Notes under the pieces: generated by a model
What the model was told of the DNA's origin: nothing
What the model saw: the letters and a program-made list of their open reading frames with translations, nothing else
Database searches by the model: none
Shown here: positions 56,400-64,000 of the stretch, piece after piece
Numbering within the stretch: the first letter of the stretch is position 1
Layout: every line of letters starts with the position of its first letter
Position numbers and translations under genes: made by a program
NCBI GenBank assembly: GCA_000469685.2
Contig: LS997567.1
Coordinates: 12,732,153 to 12,796,152 of the forward strand
Direction of reading: 5' to 3'
Origin: Haemonchus contortus
Taxonomy: Eukaryota; Nematoda; Chromadorea; Rhabditida; Trichostrongylidae
Length of the DNA stretch: 64,000 bases

Positions 56400-56830
56400 A
56401 CTACAAGGTCGGATGATCTTTCAATGGCATCGACCGAAGCTAACCGTCATGTAATTGTATGAAATTTGCCGGGAAGACCAATAGGGATAGTTAGCGAGAA
56501 TATCCGAAAACTTGGGCTGGTAAAAAGCTGAATGTTCAGGTGCCACATGAATCGAAGGGAATTCACCTGACGATGCGAATTAGTGTCTGCGATAGGCGCT
56601 TCAAACGCAAAGAGGACCCATTTCTGAAGCGAATTATAATTGCTGATAAAAATCGGAATGTTTACGATAATGTTACTCTCAAACGATCATGGACAGTAGT
56701 TACTCCCAAATGATTATGATCAGTACCGAATGACCCTGTTCAAACGGGGTCCAAAGCTGACCCTCATTGGAAGAAGGCCACGCTATCAATTTGATAAGAT
56801 CATAAGAGCTTCACATACAATAGTTTGAAG
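56400..56830 (+). pseudogene. Mariner transposase fragment
   Basis: One plus frame reads LGLVKKLNVQVPHESKGIHL, RISVCDRRFKRKEDPFLKRI and VYDNVTLKRSWTVV. This is the linker and first-aspartate part of a mariner transposase, with the usual TGDEKW altered to IADKNR. No C-terminal part or TIR is attached; further homology fades after ADPHWKKATLS. Confidence 0.75.
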
Positions 56831-57119
56831 TGTTTTCCAGTAGTCAGATCGTTAGCTCGAAATTCTACTTGTTAAAATTCGAGGTATACCGATTCAATTG
56901 CTTCCATAATCCAATCTAGTCTCGAATTTGGGCTCCAAATCTGCAAAAAGATTCTGGGAATGGAGTTACAGGTCTATTTTTCCCAAGTGCCATATCACTG
57001 TTGCATGTATAAGCGCACCGAGCAACAGTCAAATGTGCAGCGATGGCGCAGTTGGGAGGACAGTAGACTGGTAGGCGTGACAGTCCTTTACACATCACAT
57101 AGACTACATACAGTCCTCC

Positions 57120-57537
57120 ATGTTTAGAGAAATGCTAATACAAGTAAGTTTCTTTGTTGCCTCCACAGACCGAATAGTAGCACACACACCTTTCCACTCC
57201 GGGCAGTCAAGATGTGGTTACGGAATACGGCAGCTCCTGCGCTTCCAACAGATTACAGTCATGGTACTTTTTGGATGAAGTATTGCCCTATTTATGGGTA
57301 GAAATATGCTGGTACATTTTAGCTGAAGCTTTTGTGAGGAAATTCTTTCAGAGCATATTATGTACAAATATGATAATCCAACACAAAATCATTGAAAACA
57401 AAAAGCTTCTCACAATGAGAGCAAGGTATGAAAAGATTCACCAAGTTTGAAGAGTTTAATGAACACCCGTAGTTTCACAGTTCCCTTCACTTCAGATGGG
57501 AATCAATATACAAGAGTTCCAAATTCTCCCAATTCAG
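57120..57537 (+). CDS. Candidate three-exon gene start, unrecognised
   Basis: Three pieces join in frame with canonical sites: 57120-57143 (ATG, 8 codons) with donor GTAAGTTT; 57352-57425 after acceptor ttctttcag with donor GTATGA; 57496-57537 after acceptor cccttcacttcag with donor GTACCC. The spliced frame stays open (MFREMLIQ, then a 24-codon KIIENKKLLTMRA piece, then WESIYKSSKFSQF). No family match. A family B MITE follows 30 bases later. A different frame in the same place (ATG at 57212) is also open, so the chain may be fortuitous. Confidence 0.25.
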
Positions 57538-57567
57538 GTACCCTGATACGAACCATCCTAGTATATA

Positions 57568-58088
57568 CAGTAGCGCTCGAGAGTCTTCGACCAAATGCTT
57601 CTTCAGTTGTTCTTTTCAGCCGCAACTCCTTATAATTGATGTAACCATGCGGAATTTCAATGTGTGTAGCATGGGTGTCTTGTGAGTGTCTACCACTATC
57701 AGCCTGCGGTCTGATCATGTTCCAGATATCCCAAATAGCTTGATCTAAAAAAACAACTGGAAATACGAATGATGGTTCTCTTGGAATTTCTTCCTTTTCT
57801 GCCATGCCCAGAGTGTACGCGCTAATGCCGAACACAATAGATGAGGAAAACGCGCATAAGGTGTGAACAGCTACAGACGCCAATGATTTTGCTTTCAGCG
57901 AAATCTGCTACTGCAACAAACACCTTGCTCTACTTATGTGGATATTGCGGCTTCACAGTCAAGTAGTGTTGGATAGTGTGAAATAAAATTTTGTTATACA
58001 TATCAAAATTTTGCGCCATTTGCTCCATTAAGAAAAAAGTTATGAACGAAAACGCGTAAGAGCGTTTGGCCAGACTTTTGTGCGATCA
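57568..58088. mobile_element. Family B TA-MITE, copy 3 (right end diverged)
   Basis: TA precedes CAGTAGCGCTCGAGAGTCTT at 57568. The body aligns with copies 1 and 2 (gatcatgttccagatatcc, caaacaccttgctctac). The right TIR is degenerate (ggccagacttttgtgcgatc) and merges into a family C repeat. Confidence 0.8.
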
Positions 58089-58091
58089 TTT

Positions 58092-58690
58092 CTATATATA
58101 AAGCGCTCCGTCTGTCTGTCTGTTTGTTTGTTCGTAGGCATAGGCAATTTTTTTTCATTCGGTCTCATAACATTCCAGACGCAGGAAAAAAATGTGGAAA
58201 GGTGAGGGATGGGTAAAAAAATGAAATGTGGAAAGGTGGGAACAATTGGCATAACGGAAACTTACCGGCGGTGGGGAGCGTTATCGCAGTGAGCGGTACT
58301 TTCCACAGCGATTCATAACTCGATTCAACAAAGGTGTCGAGGCGAGGAAAAAAAATAAAAGAGTGAGCAAGGCTTTATGCATGCTAGCATGCGTAAGTAT
58401 AGCGAAGCACCGCCCACGATGGGCGGGGCGTGCGTTGAGGTGAAAGCTATTTTTCAAATATGAGTGTAATTTCGTTTGGAAGAGTTCTAGAATACGGGGA
58501 AAAAGTGGTTAAAGGTAATGTGACAAGTGTGGTCAAGTCCCAGAACTGGGCGGGGCTTAGACCAATATTATCAAGTCCCTTCAGATGCGGTTAAGAACGC
58601 GGGAAAAAGGTGTCTGGAGGTAATCAAAGTAATGTGGTTCGAAGTCTGAAGTGGGTGGGGTTTGCAAAGATGGGGACGGGGCTGAGGTCA
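58092..58690 (+). repeat. Family C repeat, copy 3
   Basis: It starts TATATAAAGCGCTCCGTCTG then CTGT/GTTT runs, followed by gcaggaaaaaaatgtgg, ccggcggtggggagcg, attcataactcgattcaac, caccgcccacgatgggcgggg, then about 110-bp modules ending in tggttaaaggtaatg and gggcggggctt. Unit order matches copies 2 and 4. Confidence 0.75.
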
Positions 58691-59222
58691 GAGATTTGTA
58701 CATTTTCCTTCACACTAACCCTGACCACATAGGTGTACAACTAGGTGATACCACTGAACTCTTTCAAAAATTAGGCTAAAAGTTTTCTAAAAGTTAGTAT
58801 ACATGGTTCCTCACACAATAGTCCCTTCTACACAAGAGCAAATGCACTGCATTAACGTCAGACCTATTGAAATAAACGCTGCAGTAACTCCGGCCACACA
58901 GGTGCATACCCTGTAGAGACGTGTAAATCCCTACAACTACCCAAAAGGGCTGTTCTTTCAAAGTTAGTGTTCATGGCGACACGCAGCTCATACTACACAG
59001 AGCTTCTTCGACTACATGGACTGCAGAGGTATTTGATTTGGATATAGTCCCATTTCACATCCAAAAAAAGTTATGTCCGCTACAGAAGTGTCAGGAAAGA
59101 GGCTCAGACGATAAAGGCTTATGATGGAAATCAGAAACTGATGTAGCCCCGTCCCTCATGGTTAGAGCCCTAAGCGCACACAATAGTGTGCGTAGCCGCC
59201 TGGTAGTGTACAAAGTGCTCGC
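58691..59222. repeat. Related ~150-bp units between family C copies
   Basis: Two degenerate units share ccacaYaggtg, a caactacc/tgatacc middle and aaagttagtRtWcatgg ends (58730-58805 and 58890-58975). They lie between two family C copies and have no coding content. Confidence 0.45.
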
Positions 59223-60180
59223 GTTTGTTTGTTTGTTTGTTTGTTTGTACGGCAATTACCTTAAGAAGCACCTGCAAAAGTCGGGTCAAGTTTGGGATGA
59301 GTTGGGCATAGGACATGATCAACAGAGCACATGCTAGCTCAGCGTAGCTCTGCCCACAGAGCGTGCGGTATGCACAGCAGTGGGCGGTGCTTGAGCAAAA
59401 TGTCTGAGTTAGGCTTCAAACAGCCCAGACCATGTGAAAAAATGGACAAGGGTGAGGGATGTGTCAAAGAGTGAAATGAGTGAGACTCACCGACGGAGGG
59501 CGGAGCGTTCTCGCAGTGGGCCGTACTTACCACATAAGACCATAACTCGATTCAACGGAAGCGTGGAGGTCAGAAGAAAAATAAACGAAGTGTGCAAGGC
59601 CTTGCGCGTCTGGGCATACGTGAACACGTCGAAACTCCGCCCCCAGTGGGCGGGGTGCGCATTCAGATGTTGGGTCTATTTTGGAGAACTAATAACTTTG
59701 TTCAAAAACGTTCTACATCGTGGAAAGTAAGTGGTCAGAGGTTATAGAAGATATGTGGTCAAATCTCCAAGTGAGCAGGGATTGCACTAAGGTGGGCGGG
59801 GCCACGAGCAAAAGTTAATAACTCCGTTCGAAACGTTCCAAAACGCGGGAGAAGAGTGGTCGGAGGCTAAAGTAGGTCTGTAGTCAGAACCCAAGAGTGG
59901 GCGTGGCTTGCACTACGGTGGGCGAGGCTAGGATCAAAAGTTTATAGGCGGAGCGTACAGAGGTTGGCGGGGCTAAACATAAAATTCGTAACTCTGTTCA
60001 AAAATGTTTTAGAACATGGGAGAAAAGTAGTTGGAGATAAGGGGAGGAATGTGTTCAGATACCTGACTTGACTCGAGTACGCGCAGTGGTGGGCGGGGTT
60101 AAGATCGAAAATTCAGAACTATAATCTCCCGTCTGAACTTTCTAGAACGCGCAGAAAATGGTCAGGGGCATCTAAAAGAG
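59223..60180 (+). repeat. Family C repeat, copy 4, with G+C-rich modules
   Basis: (GTTT)6 at 59223-59247 precedes acggcaattaccttaagaag, aagtcgggtcaagtttggg, gagggatg, gttctcgcagtgggccgtac and accataactcgattcaacgg. From 59690, about 110-bp modules repeat: ataactYYgttcRaaa..gttc, aacgYgggagaa, ggtcRgaggYta and agtgggcggggc. At least four modules are visible to 60180. Non-coding. Confidence 0.75.
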
Positions 60181-60264
60181 GATTCGTCGAATTTTCATAT
60201 TGGGGTCTGCACTGAGGGAAACGTTGCCATGTTCAACCAGCAACCACTAATAATTCTGCACAAA

Positions 60265-60606
60265 AGAAATATTTGGTTGTTTATTGTTTATTGTTTATTG
60301 TTTAGTACGTCATTCGACATGCCGTCAAAAACGTAAATATGATGCATAGAAACAAAACTCAAACTGAAAGAACTAATTACCATAATAAGTCAAAGTGAGG
60401 ATATCTATGAAGGATACGTAACCACCATCTAATCATTATAGTATGGCCAGAACTGAGCATTGCATTGCGAACTAGCAACAATGGTTTGGAAAGCTTCAGT
60501 GTAACGCAAGACGAGAGCTGGAGAACTGACGCAGGGGTAACCATTTCACAAATTGTAGAATGATAATCTAGTGACAATAAGTGTATAAACCAAGTATAGC
60601 AAAGGC
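60265..60606 (-). repeat. 5'-truncated CR1-like LINE tail
   Basis: In reverse complement it equals the 3' tail at 40465-40736 (shared tggtttayacacttattgtc, cagttctccagctctcgtct, tgttttgacggcatgtcga) and ends in four AATAAAC heptamers (60268-60300), then unrelated DNA. This is a short 5'-truncated insertion of the same LINE family. Confidence 0.85.
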
Positions 60607-60628
60607 ACAACCATTGTCCCATCGTCAC

Positions 60629-61899
60629 CATCGTTGTCCGAAAAGTTCGTGCCAATTTTGAATACCCTTGGTTTATCAAGTGTTTTGAAAAGATCGTTGG
60701 CATAACCTCATAGAGTCATATATTTTCTGAAAGTGTAAGTCTTCATCCATATCCCTTTTCAGGTTATGTTGATTTTCTTTGAAGTTTCGTTGTATAGGGC
60801 TTCAGTGAAAGTGGAAGACAATCGCAAGCATTTTCGCCATCTAATGCTTTTCTTCTATCACAAAGGAAAGAGTGCAGCTTCAAACCACGAGAAAGATCTG
60901 TGGCGTTGAAGGAGAGGATGCTCTACATGAGCGTACAGTTCGTAAGTGGCTTGCGAGATTTAAGCGGGGTGAATTCAACCTCGAAGATCGGCAACGCGCA
61001 GACAGGCCGCCATCACTTAAATAGGATCAAATCAAAATGATAATCGAAAAGGATCGGCGCATCACTACTCGTGAAATAGGAGAAAGGCTTAATGTCCCGA
61101 AATCCACCGTCGATGACCATTCGTTGGTATTTGGTTTTGTTGGGCGCCTCGCCTCACAAACTGAGCGAGCGCAATTTGATGAACCACGTCTCCGTATGCA
61201 ACTCGTTGCTCAAACGGAACAGAAATGAGCCGTTTCTGAAACGCATGGTAACTGGGACGAAAAATGGATTTTGTACAACAACGTGGAGCGGAAACGATCG
61301 TGGAGCCTGCACAGTGAGCCACCACAAACCACTCCAAAAGCGAAAATCCATGTGCGGATGGTTATGCTGTGCTGCTGGTGGGATTGGAAGGGAATAATCC
61401 ATTATGAGCTGTTGCCGCATAATCAAACGATCACTTCGGAAAGGTACTGTAGCCAGCTGCACAATTTGAAGGCAGCGATACATCAGAAGCGCCCAGAACT
61501 AGCCAATCTTAAGGGCGTTGTCTTCCATCAGGATAAGGCCAGACCACACGTAACATTGGCCACTCGCCAAAAATTACTGGAGCTTGGGTGGGATGTCTTA
61601 CCACATCCCCGATGTAGTCCGGATATCGCGCCATCAGACTACCACCTGCTTAGGTCTCTGCGAAATTCCGTGAGTGGGAAATTATTTGATTCATTGAAGG
61701 ACTGCAAAACGCACCTAGAGGAATTTTTAATTCTCAGTCTGCAACCTTCTATGAAAGTGGGATAATGAAACTACCAGTAAGATGGCGGACCATTGTAGAG
61801 CAGAATGGAGAATATATTGTTTAATGAATGTATTTGTTCTTTAGAAAATTGCACAAAAAGTCGACTCAGGAATCGGCACGAACTTTTCGGACAACCCAA
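60629..61899 (+). pseudogene. Mariner (D,D34D), best preserved copy
   Basis: TIRs are gttgtccgaaaagttcgtgcc (60633-60653) and its inverse ending 61899, followed by TA. Transposase: helix-turn-helix HFRHLMLFFYHKGKSAA, then after a shift GEDALHERTVRKWLARFKRG, a stop at 61021, MIIEKDRRITTREIGERLNV and STVDD, PHKLSERNLMNHVSV, TG/DEKWILYNNVE (one-base loss inside this motif at about 61255), VVFHQDKARPHVTLA and SPDIAPSDYHLLRSL. Exactly 34 residues separate the last two aspartates. It ends KLPVRWRTIVEQNGEYIV-stop at 61824. All three catalytic aspartates are kept, but at least three frame breaks and one stop inactivate it. Confidence 0.9.
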
Positions 61900-62919
61900 T
61901 ATATTGAGCGGGATGCCCTCAGAACAGTTAAGCGCTCTAATCTAGAAGGAACTATCTTATTCTAATGATCTGACACAGCGCTGATTGACTCCTTCGTGGA
62001 TGAGCTGTCGCGGACAATAATGCTTTTTTTCTTTTTCTTAATTTTTTTAAGTCTAGGTACGTTAAACAAAAGTGCACTAGTAAGAAAAAGCGACTAATGG
62101 AGTTGCGGTCGCTAACTTGGAAGTCTAGATCATGAGACATAAATTACGAAAGAGACATACGCCTATACATGGCTTCAAATGGTAAGGAAAAATGTACATC
62201 GATAGGCTGAATTTGATAAAGTGAAATTTGGGCACCTTCACCGCCTTGCCAGTTGGCAAGCACCCTGAATTGCTTCATGGTCCTTGAACGAGCTCCATGT
62301 GTCGACAATCAGGAGGGTTGAAGGCGAATCTGTTGATCCAACGCACGATCTAACCCAGCATAAGTTCTTTGCTCATCATGTGGGTTGTACTAGCCCTGAT
62401 GCCCAAGTTCAAAGCGCGAAAAGAGCGAAGCCTTCAAAACTCCCCTGCTGGACTCGAGCGGCACCCATATAGGTCAGTGTATATGCCTTTCCGGAAGCTC
62501 CTTAAATATGGAGGGCTGTAGCTAGTCTATATGATGAGTAAAAGGGTTTTGCAAGCTTAAGCTGTATGTCACGCCTTCCGGCCCGCCGTTCTCCCAACTG
62601 TTCGTTTCACAATTGGCTGTTCCTCATTTCTATCATAAACGCAGAACACTGGCATGACACATGGAGAAAACGGACGCGTAACTTTTTTCCTAGAATCGTT
62701 TCGCAGATTCGGAATCCAGATTTGAGATCAGCGAATGAAGCACTTACGTCGGTATACAGCTCGTCTTGAATGGCCACTACGGCCTAGTATCCTTCCCCTG
62801 TAAAACGAGACAAGTCCACCCACTTTTTCGACAACTCGGCAAAAACCATTGAAGCTTGATCGAAAATCAATGCTGGATCCACCATATATGTAGCTCTAAT
62901 CGCTTTTCACCCACAAATG
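61900..62919. other. No gene; shares a segment with 42.2 kb
   Basis: No motif-bearing frame is found. Sequence at 62680-62775 (ttcctagaatcgtttcgcag then gatttgagatcagcg) matches 42255-42330, so a dispersed repeat is present. The rest is unassigned. Confidence 0.45.
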
Positions 62920-63110
62920 CCACTTATTTCGGTCGTTCAAAATTCCTTGAATGCGGAAACCTTCTCCGAAAATGAGGAAATCAAGTTCATGAAGTCCAAT
63001 TTGTTGCCAACAAAAAACGGAAGATCTATGGCAGAGGAGCTATGAAATTACCAGAAAGACGCTAAAATGAAGAATACAGTTCATGCAGCAGTCGCTTCAT
63101 TTTAGCTATC
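62920..63110 (+). pseudogene. Mariner transposase C-terminal fragment
   Basis: Plus-strand frames read LQNSLNAETFSENEEIKFM and, after a shift, AEEL.NYQKDA, which parallel the last 60 residues of mariner transposases (FRSLQNSL..ETF.., MKLPERW..). No TIR was recognised and the aspartate motif is missing. Confidence 0.6.
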
Positions 63111-63169
63111 ACCCTCAAAAAATGGCAATTACTTCCCGTACAACATGATATAATACACTGGCTAAAAAT

Positions 63170-63880
63170 TCATACACATACAAGTCTTGGAGTCAGCGTC
63201 GAAGGACAAGAGAGGTCCGTTGGCGCCTCGGTAGGAATATCGTCAATGGTGTGACGGAGCAACTCATCTGCATTCGTTCGCGGCGGAAGAGCTCGACGAC
63301 ACTCATAAACTGAAACGAATGATGCCATGTGAAGCGAGAATAAAACCCTAGTAGTAAATGAAGACTATAAAAATAAAAGTAAATGAAATAACGCATGCAG
63401 CAAATAAACTTGATACCGTTTCCTTCGCAATCGTCGTCGAAAACATGAGGAACTGCCGTGGTTCCATTAGCTCCAGCTCGTACTTAAAATTCGCTCATCA
63501 GCGCTCAAAGAAAGTTGAGGATCAAAGTAGATTAAAAGAGCGAAGAAATTATTCAAAGTTTCGAAATTAGCAAGTGATCTCACGCAAAAACTCTCATTAT
63601 CTCGAAATATCCAATTCTTTGGAACTTCGATCGGCGCAAGTTTGTTTAAGTATAAAATAAACACTGAAAGAAAACGTAATTCTTCTACATTCCTGAGCCC
63701 TGCAAGGCGTCAGGCAGGACCTCCACGCAATTTCGAGCAGCTCACTTCGAAGTTATTCTGCTGTGTTCGAATCCCAATCGGGCATACATCGCAACTTGAA
63801 GAACAAGCTTACCAGAACCATGTTGAAAAGCTGATAGAAAAGTTGAAATTCTGACGAATTTCCATTTTAGCCAGTTTACA
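63170..63880 (-). CDS. Candidate host gene 3' end, three exons, unrecognised
   Basis: Minus-strand exons 63880-63813, 63663-63484 and 63309-63170 join in frame and end in TGA. Their sites are ATTATAG / GTAAGC, CTTTCAG / GTACGA and GTTTCAG, with introns of 149 and 174 nt. The exons give 22, 59 and 45 codons with matching phases. The product has a hydrophobic N-terminal segment (FQHGSVFILYLNKL region), NWIFRDNESFCVRSLANFE, FDPQLSLSADERIL and a polar tail RRALPPRTNADELLRHTIDD. I do not recognise the family. An open plus-strand frame over 63642-63854, ending EEQAYQNHVEKLIEKLKF, is a rival reading. Confidence 0.35.
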
Positions 63881-64000
63881 CTATAATTAATGGAGAGATG
63901 AATTTGGATTGGTTATAAAATTTCTAAACCTAAGCGTATACGCTAACGCCACATGGAGACAGGCTTCTTCACAACGGAAGGATTCCAGCTCGAAGCGGTA

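Noticed and set aside
63760..63785. GTTCGAATCCC, similar to a tRNA B box
   Set aside because: No A box or cloverleaf can be drawn around it, and it lies within a candidate gene intron/ORF.
1..64000. CRISPR array, bacterial operons, riboswitches
   Set aside because: No regularly spaced identical repeats, no Shine-Dalgarno organisation; introns and retroelements show the DNA is eukaryotic. The repeated units seen are TIRs, minisatellites or modular repeats.

Overview
This window is non-coding-rich eukaryotic DNA and almost certainly comes from a parasitic nematode, most plausibly a strongylid/hookworm-type genome. The reasons are the element mix (BEL/Pao, Ty3/gypsy, RTE-clade and CR1-like LINEs, Penelope-type GIY-YIG pieces, many mariners and TA-flanked MITEs), the short GT-AG introns (65-210 nt), and a RING-finger gene end of metazoan type. 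There are no operons, ribosome binding sites or rRNA genes, and no tRNA or CRISPR array was found. The species assignment is inference, because no search could be run.

Layout. 1-2.0 kb: minus-strand BEL/Pao remnant running off the left edge. 2.9-3.5 kb: terminal-inverted-repeat (TIR) element of 'family A'. 4278-10351: one Ty3/gypsy element with two almost identical 371/372-bp LTRs and a short target duplication, but a coding-dead, internally deleted body. 10.57-12.08 kb: fold-back element with arms of about 300 bp enclosing splice-flanked exon-like pieces. 12.85-13.27 kb: another TIR element. 14.1-15.4 kb: two unrecognised ORFs and a pair of perfect CG-rich palindromes. 15.9-16.4 kb: second family A copy. 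18.4-26.55 kb: a second, older member of the same Ty3 family, its LTR split by repeats and its body invaded by two RTE LINEs in opposite orientation.

27.1-32.2 kb: a plus-strand BEL/Pao element with gag, protease, RT/RNase H and integrase zinc domain, all with stops. 32.2-33.5 kb: a scrap heap of LINE endonuclease, Pao RT and Penelope GIY-YIG fragments. 33.6-41.5 kb: a minus-strand Ty3 element split by a 4-kb CR1-like LINE and a family A element, the latter itself carrying a 'family B' MITE, so the nest has three or four layers. 41.9-45 kb: a third Ty3 lineage (protease, RT, RNase H, integrase). 46.3-47.6 kb: an IS630/Tc1-like transposon. 48.6-49.9 kb: a mariner. 50-53 kb and 58-60.2 kb: family B MITEs and a large inverted pair of 'family C' repeats with G+C-rich modules. 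54.5-56.8 kb: mariner, TA-MITE and mariner fragment. 60.6-61.9 kb: the best preserved mariner. 62.9 kb: another mariner tail.

Host genes are few. The firmest is the 3' end of a Neuralized-like C3HC4 RING E3 ligase gene (minus strand, 54247-53844, two exons). A weaker candidate is a three-exon gene end on the minus strand at 63880-63170, and a weaker one still is a set of splice-consistent exons at 57120-57537. None of the transposable elements has an intact open reading frame across its catalytic domains, so any recent activity must have been supplied in trans.
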